Assembly: GCA_963920525.1 (NCBI GenBank)
Contig: OY986438.1
Coordinates: 136,333,022-136,397,021, forward strand
Length of the DNA stretch: 64,000 nt
Origin: Dichetophora obliterata
Taxonomy: Eukaryota; Arthropoda; Insecta; Diptera; Sciomyzidae
Direction: 5' to 3'
The notes below the pieces were generated by a model. That model ran no database searches. It saw only the letters and a list, made by a program, of their open reading frames with translations, and was not told the DNA's origin. Position numbers and translations under genes: made by a program. Below, piece by piece: positions 45,605-56,298 of this stretch (within the stretch, counting starts at the first letter, position 1; each line of letters starts with the position of its first letter).

Positions 45605-46440
45605 TCCTTATTTATTATTATTATTTATTATTATTATTTATTTATTTATTCCTTCGAATTACCGGCACAACAAGATTAAAAATCTTATGAACAGTACCGG
45701 CATTTAAAATGTACATAACACAAATTATATATTTAACTAAATACAAAATTAGCTTAATAATATGGACAATGTAATATTTAAATGATTATTTTATGATTGT
45801 GGTATTAAAACATAACTTAATAATAAAATATAAGCATTAAAATTAAAATATTAAAATTTGATTTTGATATGCAACTTAAAATGAAACAAAATTTAAAATG
45901 AAACAAAATTTAAAATAACGTTTAAACAAATATTTCTTGAAAATCTTTTACACAGAAGAAAAGTATAATGATAAGTGTTTTTTAAACAGCACGGCGTTAC
46001 TTAAGGATCTTAAACTATTAGGGATGTCGTTCCAAAGACGGATAGATTGTACATAAAATTGTCTTTCAGACGTGAGACAAGTATGACGTGGATTATTAAT
46101 TTTGTTTGTGCGACTAGAGCGAGAAAAAGTTAATCTTGAATACAGATAAGTGGGTTCAGCAGTATAGATTATCTTATGCAAAAATATAAGTGTGCGGTAG
46201 TTTAATAAATTATCAAAGGTCATATTGTAGATTTTTTTGGCATAGATTGAAACATGGTCTCTTCTTTTTAGTCCATAAACATATCGAGCAATATTATTGA
46301 ATAAAACATTTAGTTTATGCTTATCGAAACTGTCGCAGTGTGCAAAAATTTCACAACCGTAAAGCAATGTTGGAACAAGATAGCTTTTCGCAAGTAGAAG
46401 CCTGATATGGAGTGGCGTGAAGTACACAGGTATACTGAGT
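45605..46440 (-). mobile_element. 3' end of a second LINE inserted in the first
   Basis: On the minus strand an open frame (46427-45948) encodes the C-terminal part of a reverse transcriptase: LLLAKSYLVPTLLYGCEIF, then LNVLFNNIARYVYGLKRRDH, RTLIFLHKI and FYVQSIRLWNDIPNSLRSLS..FKKHL. This is the thumb/connection pattern of Jockey/CR1/I-type non-LTR elements. It is followed by a ~300-bp 3' UTR and a terminal AAT/AAAT microsatellite (complement of the TTATTATT... tract, 45605-45650). The frame has no stop before its natural end, so this is a younger copy than its host. It interrupts the older LINE immediately before its RNase H domain. The TSD is not clear. Confidence 0.85.
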
Positions 46441-46545
46441 GGTGCCTTTAATTGCGATATAATCTCGCAATAATCTCTTTCTTGATACTAAGCTTAGTTT
46501 CGAAGTGTTTTTGAAGTTGTACCTTTTTACTATATCGTCTCGATA

Positions 46546-47559
46546 CTAATTGTACCTTTTTACTATATGCCTTTTACTAGATCGATGTAAGGTGTGCTTT
46601 GCGATATCCTCCTTCTCTCTACTGCTGATAGTTTTACCTGTCCCCTCTTTAGCGATGCATAGCAGAGTTCGATTTGCTACTCCTTCTATGACGAGGAGTA
46701 AGGACGTTAGATCAAAAATAACTTCTAGTGTTGCTATAGGACAGGTCCTCATTGCACCTGTGATACGTACGCAGGCCAGTCTCTGTACCTTTGTTAGCAT
46801 ATTCCTCATTGTGGTTAGATTGGTTCTTTCAGCCCATGCTACTGCACCATAGGTGAGGATGTGTCTCACCATCATGACATACATCCAGCGAAGAATTGTT
46901 GGGTTGCAATCCCAGTTTTTCCCCTCCAGGTTCCTGCATAAAATGAGTGCATGCATTGCTTTGTAGTTTATAGTTTCCTCTGCATGTCTTCTCCAGAAAA
47001 ATTTTTAATTTAGTGTGAGTCCTATGTACTTTACTTCTCCTTTGAAGATAATTTCTGTGCCATCCATTACCATAGTTTGGAGATTTGGCAGGCTTATTTT
47101 GTTAGTAAAAGGTATTATGGTAGTTTTTGCTGGGTTGATATTTAATCCCATTGTATTGCACCATTGCTTTGTTACTGACAGTTCTCTCTGTATCAGGTTA
47201 CCGAGTGTATCCTCGAACTTTCCTCTCGCTATTAAGGCGATGATGCCTGCGTAACTATCCTGCGTAAAGGGCTCCGCCTTGTGGGCAGCTTTTTGGTGTT
47301 TTAATTTTTATCGTGGTGGTGTCCATTTTTATTTCTGCAGTTCTAGTGCTAGGCATTTGGCATATCCATCTGCTGAGCACATCATTTCTCACAGCCTCGT
47401 GAGAAGTGTTGTTGAAGGCTTCCTCTATGTCTAGAAAGGCACAGAGTACAGTTTCTTTATTTTTAAGAGCTGACTGGATGTTACTAGTCAGCTGGTATAT
47501 GGCAGATTCTGTAGACCTTGCATTTTCCAGAATCTCCGTTCTTATATAATTATATATTA
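46546..47559 (-). pseudogene. LINE ORF2: reverse transcriptase palm to connection
   Basis: The minus strand from 47559 reads YIRTEILENARSTESAIYQL, then KETVLCAFLDIEEAFNNTSH, the catalytic motif A region with its Asp. It continues to CPQGGALYAG (motif B, normally CPQGGVLSPLLW) near 47260. The YxDD region (around 47200-47220, 'gatgcctgcgtaactatcct' complement) is disturbed: YAGI replaces the usual YADD. The second frame (46956-46546) continues as MHALILCRNLEGKNWDC, then MMVRHILTYGAVAWAERTNL and VQRLACVRITGAMRTCPIAT, hallmark sequences of I/LOA/R1-type LINEs after the RT. Frameshifts and the damaged active site show that it is inactive. Its N-terminal part lies on the other side of the mariner at 48856-49050. 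Confidence 0.88.
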
Positions 47560-48855
47560 CGAGGGCTATTTGATAATTCCGTGAAAAATGAAACAAGGAA
47601 TGATTTTTACGGCAAAAAACGTTATATATGTCAATATGGTCTTCTTTTAGCTAGATACACTTCGTTTAACGTTCCTCCAATTTTTGGTCTCATCCGAAAA
47701 AACACGTTTTCGGAAGGTCCTCAAAATAGTTCCTTTTTTTTGTGATGAGCTCATGTCTGGTGGTGAATCTTTTTCCGCCGAGCCATTTCTTAAGGTTTGG
47801 AAACAGAAAATAGTCAGAGGGGGCCAAATCTGAAGAATATGCTGGATGAGGAAGCTATTCGTACTTGAATTCATGAAATTTTGCCATGGCAGCTGGGCAT
47901 GTGTGAAGGCACGCGTTGTCTTGATAGAAGAGCACATTTTTCCTTGCCGAGTCGTTTCTCTTTCAATACGTCGTTGTAACGGTCCAGTTCGGCTGCATAG
48001 TATTCACCATTGAACGTTATTTTCGGTGGAAGGTAATCTATGTAGATTATACCGCGTTTATCCCAAAATACTGTCGCCATAACCATTTCGGCCGATATCA
48101 CCGTCTTCACCTTCTTTAGAGCACGCTCGGTCGGTGAAGTTCACTGTTTCAACATTAGGAATGTCTCTGGTGTGTCTCTGGTGTAATGGATCAATGTTAC
48201 GCCTACGGTTACAAATCGACGGAAAAAAATTCTTCTTATCTTTGTTCAACATCGTCAAACACGCCGTTGAATCAGTCACACGATCGTGTTTATGGTCGAG
48301 AGTGAGCAAACGCGGCACCCATCTTGCGGATAATTTTTTCATATTCAAATGATTTCGCAAAATGTTCCACACCCGTTCGTTTGGGATGCCTACGGCCTCA
48401 ACAATCTCCCGTACTTTAACTCTGCGATCGGCCAACACGACATCGTGAATTTTAGTGACCATTTCTGGTGTGGTGACCTCATTTGGGCGTCCAGAAAGTT
48501 CGGCGTCACTTGTGCTTATATGACTGCATCGGAATTTAGTAAACCACTTGTGAATCATTCCAATAGATGGTGCAGAGTCCTCAAAGTATTTATCAAGCCT
48601 TTTCTTTGTTTGGCTCATGGATTTTTTGCGCAAAAAATAATGCTTGATAAGCACACGAAATTCACTTTTTTCCATTTTCGCTAAAATTCATAGGATCGTC
48701 TGCTGTCAATGACTACCAAACACAAACTAAGAGTTGCAGCGAGCAGAAATTTTGACAGTAGTCTATTAGCAGATGGTTGTGGACAGGGTCAGTGTTACAT
48801 TTAATATTACTATGCGGAAAATGTAAAAATTCACTAACTTTTCAAATTTCCCTCG
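47560..48855 (-). mobile_element. mariner transposon inserted in LINE RT
   Basis: The ends begin CGAGGGCTATTTGATAATT on the left and, inverted, CGAGGGAAATTTGAAAAGT on the right, flanked by TA (47558-47559 and 48856-48857). The length of 1296 bp is exactly that of a full mariner (~1.3 kb). It encodes a single transposase on the minus strand, now frameshifted. The insertion splits the LINE reverse transcriptase between motifs ...LVLKTMKK and YIRTEIL.... The element therefore arrived after the LINE. Confidence 0.95.
47640..48675 (-). pseudogene. mariner transposase (DD34D), frameshifted
   Basis: It starts MEKSEFRVLIKHYFLRKKS at 48675, followed by the bipartite HTH DNA-binding domain (KRLDKYFEDSAPSIGMIHKW; RPNEVTTPEMVTKIHDVVLA), then the linker WVPRLLTLDHKHDRV close to the conserved WVPHEL motif. 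The first catalytic Asp region is disrupted by a frameshift near 48225. The frame resumes as MVMATVFWDKRGIIYIDYLP, shifts again near 47940, and then reads NVLFYQDNACLHTC and, after one stop, AYSSDLAPSDYFLFPNLKKW. That gives the D34D pair specific to mariner. The C-terminus runs to about 47640. Total intact length would be close to the usual ~345 residues. At least two frameshifts and a stop inactivate it. Confidence 0.93.
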
Positions 48856-49053
48856 TACCTTTTTCATTGTTTTAAGAACAAGTGAGGTGAGGCTAATGGG
48901 TCGAAAAGACTTTGGCAACGTATAGTCTTTTTTTACCTACTGTTGGTATGAAGATGATTATGGCTCTCCTCCATTTCCTTGGGATATAGCTCAGCGCAAG
49001 GCTGCTTTTAGTTATTTTGACTAGGTGGGGCAGTATTGTTTCAGATACTCGTG
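48856..49053 (-). pseudogene. LINE ORF2: start of the RT domain
   Basis: Minus-strand frame SRVSETILPHLVKITKSSLA, LSYIPRKWRRAIIIFIPTVG, a small shift, then PKSFRPISLTSLVLKTMKK. These are the pre-RT and fingers motifs of I/R1/LOA-type LINEs ('W..A.I.FIPK.GK', 'FRPISLTSFLLK'). It is directly continuous with 47559 once the mariner is removed. About ten residues with the conserved 'HxxQHAYQ' block are missing at that junction region. The 5' truncation point coincides with the TSD at 49054. Confidence 0.87.
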
Positions 49054-49120
49054 ACTAAGGAAAGAGATAGGAAAATGCGTAAATAAATAAAATTGCTGTA
49101 AAATCAAAACAAATAATATA

Positions 49121-50614
49121 CCTTAGTAAAATAATTATATGTGCAACACTTCAAGTGCAAATCTAAGCAAACATAACTTCATTTGCTTTTATTTTGTATT
49201 TTTTTTATTGAAATAGTATTAAGGAAGTATATGTAAAACAAGATAAAGCTTATTTAAAAAAGTGTTGTTATTAAAAAAAATACAATGTATTTAAAAAGTT
49301 CATAGAAAATATACATATAAATATTTATTATATAAATATACATATAAATAACCTATTTTTTTGATTTTACGGAATAAAACAGAAATATATATATAGATTT
49401 TATTATATAATATGTCTTCCTTTCTTATATATGACTTGATTAAGCATGAAAGGCATGAAGTGCATCAATGATCTAAGGAGGTAGCCATCGATTTTCTCCT
49501 ATTTATCTTAAAGAACTGGTTTCAGATGCTTCATCGACTCGAACTTTCAGTTTTTATAAACTTAGGTTGAAAGAATGCCCCCACGGGTTTTTGATAGGAT
49601 TCAAGTCATGACTAACAGCAGGTCACTACAGTACAGGTATATTTCAGATTTATTGAAAGTCATTCGTGGCTCGGGAAGAATTTGTTGGTGCGTTGTCCTG
49701 CTGAAAAGTCCAGTTATCCTCGTATTTATAGCATGCGAACTTAATAAACATATCATCTAATAACTCAATAATGTACATTTGTGCATTCGATTTGCACGAA
49801 ATAAGATACAGGAGAGACTTTCAAAGTATTTGAAACCGGCTGAAATCGTCAATGCTCCCCGCCCATGGCTACGCGCCTACCTAATTTGTCGTGACTATCG
49901 CAAATTATGCCGATATTTTTGGCAACTATCGAGCCCATCAAGGTTGAACCTTTTCTCATAACTTAATATGAAATTCCCAAATTCTTTCTCACAAAATTTG
50001 TATTTTTCGCCACAAGCTAGACTAGCTGCAATGTGTCATGGTAGAAGCCTGGGTTGAGAGAATGGCTATTCATAACTGACGTTGGAATTTTCAATCACAG
50101 ATTTCCATTCACTAAGCTTGATTACAGCTAAGTTGCCAGCTGTCTTTTAAAAAATTTGTTATGGTGTTTCGGTGACGATTTGTCCTAACAGCTATAGCAC
50201 CTACTTTTATACCGACTTCATTTAAGCCTTTTATATTTCAACGATCTTCTTCAGATAAAGTGGTTCCACGTAGCATTTTTATTTGAAAAAGAAAATAGCT
50301 CTAAAATATGCTCACATTTTGTTCTAAAAATGTACTACCGTTATGTTTATGGCTTTCCTTACTAAGGTTATCAACAAAGTTTCGTAATTTTTTACGTTAT
50401 AGCAGTTAAAACACAAAAAAGCAACTGTGCAGCTATAAATATTTTTTATTGCACACGCGAGATTTCCCACTGTTTTCGATTAATGGTACTACGAATAGGA
50501 GGAAGAGAAGAATTCTGTGTTCGACTTATAAACTCCATCCTTTAAAAAAAGTTTTTGCAAACTAGGGAGAAAAAACAAAGATTTTTTTGTGCACATATAA
50601 ATATTTTACTAAGG
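49121..50614 (-). mobile_element. Tc3-like transposon, TA TSD
   Basis: CCTTAGTAAAATAATTATAT (49121) and, inverted, CCTTAGTAAAATATTTATAT (ending 50614) form TIRs of at least 25 bp (continuing GTGCA). They are flanked by TA at 49119-49120 and 50615-50616. A further copy of the ACTAAGG terminal motif lies internally near 50359. At 1494 bp the length suits a full Tc1/Tc3-type element. The transposase relic is on the minus strand. It lies only ~50 bp from the LINE's TSD but is an independent insertion. Confidence 0.9.
49540..50276 (-). pseudogene. Tc3-type transposase, heavily decayed
   Basis: It starts MLRGTTLSEEDR at 50276, an in-frame TGA, then IKGLNEVGIKVGAIAVRTNR and HRNTITNFLKD: the N-terminal HTH of Tc3/Bari-like transposases. 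After several stops and shifts the first catalytic region appears near 49960-49880 as FGNFILSYEKRFNLDGLDSC, corresponding to 'FSDEKKFNLDGPDG', with the catalytic Asp replaced. Further along, NWTFQQDNAPTNSSRATNDF (49720-49660) carries the second Asp. The third block reads DLNPIKNPWG-like, with Lys in place of the catalytic Glu. Two of three catalytic positions are lost and many stops are present, so this is an old relic. Confidence 0.82.
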
Positions 50615-50616
50615 TA

Positions 50617-53282
50617 TGTCAGCAATTCTATTTTGAACGTACCAGCCTTTCGAAATGACCATCTCCGATGCATGGAGCACCATTGAAGGAAATAAAAAAC
50701 TTAATTTGGAGGAAAAAAGTTTGGCGTGATTTTTGGCGGAGTTCCAGGGTGCACAAAATTGACAAAAATCGGCAAAAACGTCGAAAATATTTTTCTACAA
50801 AAATTTAAATCGGTTTAAATTGACAAGCTTGGTTTAAATTAAAATTTAAATTTTTATTTTTCTGGTACGTTTAAAATGTAATTGCTGATTTTTGAACTTT
50901 CTGAACTGCTAAAAATTTAGTTTTGTTTTATGACGAAAAAATCAATGCCAATTAACCATGGTATATTTTATTAAGAATCTAAGCCTTAATATAAAGTGTC
51001 ATATATTTATTCAAAGTAGTTATCGAACTATGTCAATTGAATAATATCAATTGTATTAGAGGTGCCACGCCCTTTTGTAAAAATTTGTTTTAAGCCAGAG
51101 TCCTTAAATGGACTTGTACAAATTTTGGCCAAGATGCATAAAGAATTGGAATTTTAGCCAAAGCTTCCATACAAGCGAACCCAGTGTGCAGCGGTACCTC
51201 AACATACACAGGGCTACATATATAAGTATAATTAGATATCTTTTTTTTTATTCACAATTTTGCACATACATATGCTCATAGCTGACTCTGTATTCGAAGA
51301 AAAAAAAAACAACTCTTAGCAGTGGGTGTTAATGTTTAAAATTCTGCTGTTTTCATTGTTTTTTTGCAAAACCCACACCAACCACAATGTGGCCATAACA
51401 ATTGCTCACCCATGTAAAAAAAACAACAGCAACAACTAATACTTTTTTAGCTACTACTTTTTATACCAATGATGAAAATATGCACTGAAAAACCGTGAAG
51501 AAAATAAAACTTAAATTCTTGTCGCCACGATCATCCAATCAACATAAATCACTTAATTTTGTAACCAAGTGTGGTGTAAAAAAGGTATTACACATGACTT
51601 AATTTGTAGCTTTGTTGTGGTCTGCTAAAAATTAATTTGGTGGCAACATATTTGTAAGTATGTATTATTAATGTTATAACAATTAATATGTTTTTCATTG
51701 CTGACAACCTCGCTGTAACTATGTTATTCACATATATACTTATGTTATGCCAGCTGAAATAGTTTAAGGAAATAATTTCGCTCATACACGTATGTACCTT
51801 TTGATCGCGGACAACTTTTTACTCACATTTATGTACATGTGTCGGTTGGATCAAATGTCGTTTTTAAGCCTTGCCATATTTGGCAAACATGTTCGCCACC
51901 ACTTCGCAAACATACGCGTGCATGTTGTATGTTTTACTATCTTGTAGGTTTTTTATATCTATATTCCCCTCCCCCCCCCCCCCCCCAAACTACCGAGAAT
52001 TCTATATTTTTCAACAATTTCCATTTGCTACTTTACATTCTAGAGGAAGCATTTTTATTGTTATTTTTGTTATTTAGTTAATCTAACAATTAAGGCGCTG
52101 TTGTTAATACAGCTGTTTTTGTTTATCTTTTGATCTTACGAAGATCAATCAATTAAGTATGATTGATAGAATTTTTCATTTTTTTTTAGCCATGAAAGCT
52201 AATACACTTACACACATATAATTGCTGTAATTGCCTATTTGTCATTCTTTGTGACTGTTATGCATTTCCGGAGCAATCGTTGTAAACATTTCCTCGTAAA
52301 TTTAGAGGCGGAAAAATGGCCGATTGCAAAAATGTTGAAATTTGTCTTTGGTAAATATTACATTTATAAAATTGATGACTGCATTTACAGCATTTATGTA
52401 AAGTATTGCTCTCAACAGTGGATTTTTTTGAATTTTGCCATTTACATAGAAATTGGGGCCTATTGAAAAAAATCATTACGATATTCGGATTCTACGGAAA
52501 ATTTTACTATAGAAAATGTTTTCGCCATTCATTGTGGTAAAATGTTTCCTAAATTTATGGAGTAATGCTATTAATAATTTATTTTGTAATTTTTAAATAA
52601 CTAAACCTTAAAAAATTAAGTCAAAAATATATAAAAACCTGAAGAAAGAAAAAAAAATATCGAAAATGATAGACATTTATAAAGAGGGAAGTTACGATAT
52701 GCAGTTTTATTGAGCAGTATTACTGCATGTTTATGTAAAACGAAACAAAGGCTGAACGTGGTGCGAGACACGGGAACCAATACATTTTTCCATACCAAAC
52801 GACGTTCAAAAGAAGCCTACGTTTCGTTTTACATACACATGCAGTTATTGTAATGTATTTCTGGCGAAGATGCTTAAAAGCGATTAAAAGCCAAAACTTG
52901 TAGTATATCATTATTAAATAAATTCTATACAATAAATTTAACAGGTTTATATTGAACATAAACTAAAATAATAAGTTGTGGTTCGTCAAAAATGTTTCTT
53001 TTACATAAAATTTTAATGAAATTTCTACGTTATAGTAAAGATTGGCTATTAAACTATTTTCATAGCTGAGTAGTGACAAAAAAAAAAACAAAAATAAGTA
53101 TTTTTTTCCCTCCAAATATATGTGTAATTTTTCAAAACGATATCTTATTTCTTATTCAAATAAGCATTAAAAAATTTATAAGGTGTCATGTCCCGTTAAG
53201 ATTGGAAAAAATCTTTAATATATATTTTACTAATAATATACTACAAATACTTCGCAGAGTGTATCATGGTGAATAATGGGCA
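50617..53282. other. No gene recognised; poly(C) tract
   Basis: AT-rich sequence. It contains 'gccacgcccttttgtaaaaa' near 51063 and a C-rich tract at 51966-51986 ('ctcccccccccccccccc') that is open in two frames. Frames 52239-52466 (+) and 52258-52476 (-) overlap antisense and show no recognisable domain. No TIR or TSD pair was found. Confidence 0.45.
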
Positions 53283-53787
53283 CACCCAAAAAATTTATTA
53301 GTAAAATTTCTATGAATAATATTCGTAAACAAAATATTCGTAAATTTTACAAATATTTGTACAATATACAAAATATTTGTATTGTGATATCTTTACGAAT
53401 TCATTCGTAAAATGTTACTTACATATATTTGATGTAGTATCTACGAATATATTCATTTTATATACTAATGAAATTCGTAAAAAAGAATCAATTCTTATTA
53501 ATGCTTTGCACAAATGATTGTGTACATACATATAAATAATAATATTTGCAAATTTCTTGTACGTATAAATTCGTAATTTTTTCCATTTTATTCGTAGTAT
53601 TTACTAATGCTTTTGTACTATTTACGAATGAAAACTCATATTCGTAGAAAAAATTCATTCTTAGATTGACCGTACGAACTATTCGTAGAATGTACGAATT
53701 ATTAGTTGAGTTTAAAAAATTTAAAACCGAAATCGTTCAGCCTGGCTTGTCGAACAACTACAGAATATAAGGAACTGTATGAGTGTA

Positions 53788-53862
53788 AAGTGGCTGTAGC
53801 CTACTAATTGAGTGCGTGTCCCGAAAGTTAAAGAGCTGAGGTTCAAACTCCAGCTCAGACAG
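53788..53862 (+). other. tRNA-like module 1
   Basis: The 'gtggctgtagcctactaatt' block carries a box A-like TAGCCTACTAATTGAG. TGAGGTTCAAACTCC is a box B match. Spacing is tRNA-like. The acceptor stem does not close, so it is a tRNA-derived or SINE-like promoter rather than a functional tRNA. It is nearly repeated 95 bp downstream. Confidence 0.5.
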
Positions 53863-53883
53863 AGTTTTTTTTTTTGTGGCAAA

Positions 53884-53956
53884 GTGGCTGTAGCGTAATG
53901 GTAGAGTGCGTGGCCCGTAATCTGAAGAGCCGAGGTTCAAATTCCAGATCAGACAG
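53884..53956 (+). other. tRNA-like module 2
   Basis: Direct relative of module 1, with box A-like TAGCGTAATGGTAGAGTGC (a good match to D-arm consensus) and box B CGAGGTTCAAATTCC. It is followed by 'agatcagacag' as in module 1, so the two arose by duplication. Confidence 0.55.
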
Positions 53957-54065
53957 AATGTTGTTTCTTTCATTTTAAGATATTATGATCATTCGTTAAT
54001 GTAACAAAAGTATTCGTACAATAAACATTTGTTTTTGTACGAATACGAATAAAATATTCGTAATC

Positions 54066-54140
54066 GGCCTTTGTAGTCTAGTGTAGAGTGCGCTAGACTG
54101 TCAACCCAGAGGTCCCTGGTTTGAGTCCGGATTCGGGCAT
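54066..54140 (+). other. tRNA-like module 3
   Basis: Different sequence from modules 1 and 2 but the same layout: TAGTCTAGTGTAGAGTGCG (box A-like), an anticodon-arm-like CTAGACTGTCAACCCAG and CTGGTTTGAGTCCGG (box B). It has 'cggcctttg' at the 5' side and 'ggattcgggc' at the 3' side, giving only partial acceptor pairing. Probably a tRNA pseudogene of another isotype. Confidence 0.5.
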
Positions 54141-54490
54141 GGTTATTTTCACTTTCGTTGCTCTTTACTACATTTAAGAATTATGGGAAACTAAACATCC
54201 ACAGCTTAATTGTGGAAAATGTGGAATTAAAGGCCTGGAAAAAACTAAGGGCTGGAAATGCTTGCCGAGGTTAAGGCATAACACTAGCCTCGGCTAAAAG
54301 TAATTCAAATTGTCTTTCACGGTTGTTACGCCTAATCAATAGTTCACGCATGGTTCCAATCAATCCCTCTAAATAATCTATCCCTTTCTTTGATCTTTTT
54401 TTTTAAGAAAAAAAAAATATGTACTAATATACGTCGATTCAACGAATCCTATTCGTAGCTGAAAACAACGAATAAAATTCGTAGAATGGA

Positions 54491-55219
54491 CGCAGTTATA
54501 AGTAATTTACATACAAATATTTTTGAATGTTTGGTTTATACATGGTGCATTCCATTGTGACTAATGGGACATTTGACTCCAGAATTTGATCAACTATGAG
54601 TTATGACGATGTCATCATAACTTTTATTACAGTGAAATATATTTTTAAACAGAGATAATTGAATGTTGTGTAATATTCCTTTAAAATAAAAGCCAAACTG
54701 TTTCTATATTTTATGTTACTATTATTTGAATGAATGTTATTACAGAAAATTCCACTTATCTAATTTTAAACACTCAAAGAAGAATTTTAGCTAAACCATT
54801 TAAATATTCAAGTCAGCTTCTTCTGTGTTGTAGAACTATACTAAACGCTTTCATAAGTTATTACAAACAATAAGTATGGTGCCTTTGTAAAAAAGTAGAA
54901 ACAAACATTAAAAATTGTGACTACTGGGACGTGACTTGCGGAACAAGTAAAAAATATGTAAAAATAATAGGTTATTTGAATAATTTTTATTATTGTTTTA
55001 AGCCTAATTAATGTAGTTATTTAAATATTTTTCTGTAAAAAATAAAAAAATAAATCAGAAACTACGAAAAACATAATTTTCTCTAATTCTATTATTTAAA
55101 GAAATTGTTGAATTTTTGAAATGTTGAAATTGGTAAATTTTTACCTCTAATCAGTTTTACTCGTATAATAGGACATAAGACACATCCATCATCTCCTATG
55201 TGGCGAAAAAACTTTGCTT
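54491..55219. other. No gene; GTGACTA repeats
   Basis: AT-rich. It contains GTGACTAATGGGAC (54557) and GTGACTACTGGGAC (54917), repeated again at 55785 and 55938 on the far side of a retroposed insertion. No coding signal. Confidence 0.4.
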
Positions 55220-55232
55220 CATTGCCGATCTT

Positions 55233-55443
55233 TTTTTTTTTTTTTTTTTTTTTTTTTTAGTTTATTTATATTTGCAATCTGTTTATTATAACAAACAATA
55301 AGCAAACAAGATGATTATGCTAAATTGACATAAAGTCGTACATTTCCATTGAAATACACGACAAGGTATTATGCACTAGTTGTAAAGATTTAGTTTAGAA
55401 AAGGTAAATCTAAAACATGCTTCCGCTTCAGTCTTCTCGTTTC
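55233..55443 (-). mobile_element. Retroposed fragment with poly(A) and 13-bp TSD
   Basis: A perfect 13-bp duplication CATTGCCGATCTT flanks it (55220-55232 and 55444-55456). On the minus strand it ends in a run of A residues (T28 at 55231-55258 on the plus strand), preceded by AATAAA-like signals, as expected for target-primed reverse transcription of a polyadenylated RNA. Only ~180 bp of body remains and it has no coding frame. It may be a 5'-truncated LINE 3' UTR, a SINE or a 3' fragment of a processed mRNA. Confidence 0.88.
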
Positions 55444-55456
55444 CATTGCCGATCTT

Positions 55457-56290
55457 AAAAACAATTTATTACTTCGGCTTCCTCTTTGTACAAGACGCCT
55501 TGAGAGTAACTTGCAGTACTTGAATTGACTTTTGAGTTTATACTTGGCCCAGTTATATCTTAAGGTTCAACATATAATTCCTGTTCTCCGTATCTTGAGT
55601 CAAAGGGCATGATTAATACATTTATCTTCTTGGGATTGAAAAGAATGGTGTCTCTGCAAGTGTGGATTTATGCAGCCATTTAACACTCAAGTTACACATA
55701 AAGAAGCTTTAACTATTCATTTTGAGTCAGAAAAGTAAATTCAGCTATACACAACGGATTTGAAATAAAATCAGGCTGTTCACCGTGACTACTAGGACAC
55801 ATTTGAAAACAGTCTCGAATGCATAATATGATCGCCTTATATTAAATAGCGCACCACATCTTTATTATAACTTCTAGGAAGTATTGAATTTATAAAGTCG
55901 TGTTTCAGGTAGGAAAACCACTTTTATATTTTTTTGCGTGACTATTGGTACATGCGACTTGCATCTGTTCAAAGAGGAAATACACATAAACCTATATACC
56001 TTTTTGCTTTATTTCTATATAAAAATCTAGTTTTTTCCAAGCTTTCTATAGAAGACACGCGACAGGTTTCTACACTTGACAGAATGGGCGAAAACAGTGT
56101 TGCAAACATAATTAAAATTTAACCCCCTAGCAACTCTGTATGAAAAAAGTTTGTAAATACAAAAAGGGATTTTAGGTGGAGTTTTTCAAATCTATTTTTA
56201 CAGATTAATAAGGTATTAAGTTATAGCTTTTAACCAAATTAAAAATAGTTAATGGAAACCCAAAATTTATCTTATTTTCCTCTTTTATGG
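55457..56290. other. No gene recognised
   Basis: Continuation of the pre-insertion sequence. Carries the third and fourth GTGACTA motif copies. The frame 55934-56122 (+) has no recognisable motif. Confidence 0.4.
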
Positions 56291-56298
56291 GGAATACC

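Larger units (their letters stand above)
44712..49053 (-). mobile_element. 5'-truncated I-type LINE with 15-bp TSD, twice interrupted
   Basis: A perfect 15-bp duplication ACTAAGGAAAGAGAT flanks the insertion (44697-44711 and 49054-49068). On the minus strand the order is: region upstream of the RT fingers (YIPRKWRRAIIIFIPTVGKK), RT start (PKSFRPISLTSLVLKTMKK), [mariner], RT palm, thumb and connection, [second LINE tail], RNase H, then a CCHC tail and 3' UTR. Removing the nested elements leaves roughly 2.2 kb of ORF2. There is no ORF1 and no endonuclease, so it was 5' truncated on insertion. It has no long poly(A), which fits I/LOA-type elements. The combination of RT, RNase H and a C-terminal CCHC places it in the I superfamily in the broad sense. 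Confidence 0.93.
53283..54490. repeat. TTCGTA/TACGAA-saturated segment with tRNA-like modules
   Basis: From 53283 ('acacccaaaaaattta') to about 54490 the sequence is filled with TTCGTAAA, TACGAAT and similar, on both strands, except for a central 400 bp that holds three tRNA-like modules. The organisation (a single short motif reiterated in both flanks, with a Pol III-like module in or beside it) parallels the GATATC segment at 17613-18015. Exact ends and TSD could not be fixed. No protein is encoded. Confidence 0.6.

Noticed and set aside
46550..47254. Plus-strand frames opposite the LINE reverse transcriptase
   Set aside because: Antisense shadows; the minus strand carries the RT and post-RT motifs.
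48134..48684. Plus-strand frames opposite the mariner transposase
   Set aside because: Antisense shadows of a recognisable transposase.
51839..52081. Two overlapping frames with a proline run
   Set aside because: Produced by the poly(C) tract at 51966-51986; nothing conserved around it.
53788..54140. Functional tRNA genes
   Set aside because: Box A and B are good, but acceptor and T-stem pairing is poor and the modules sit in repeat DNA; called tRNA-like only.
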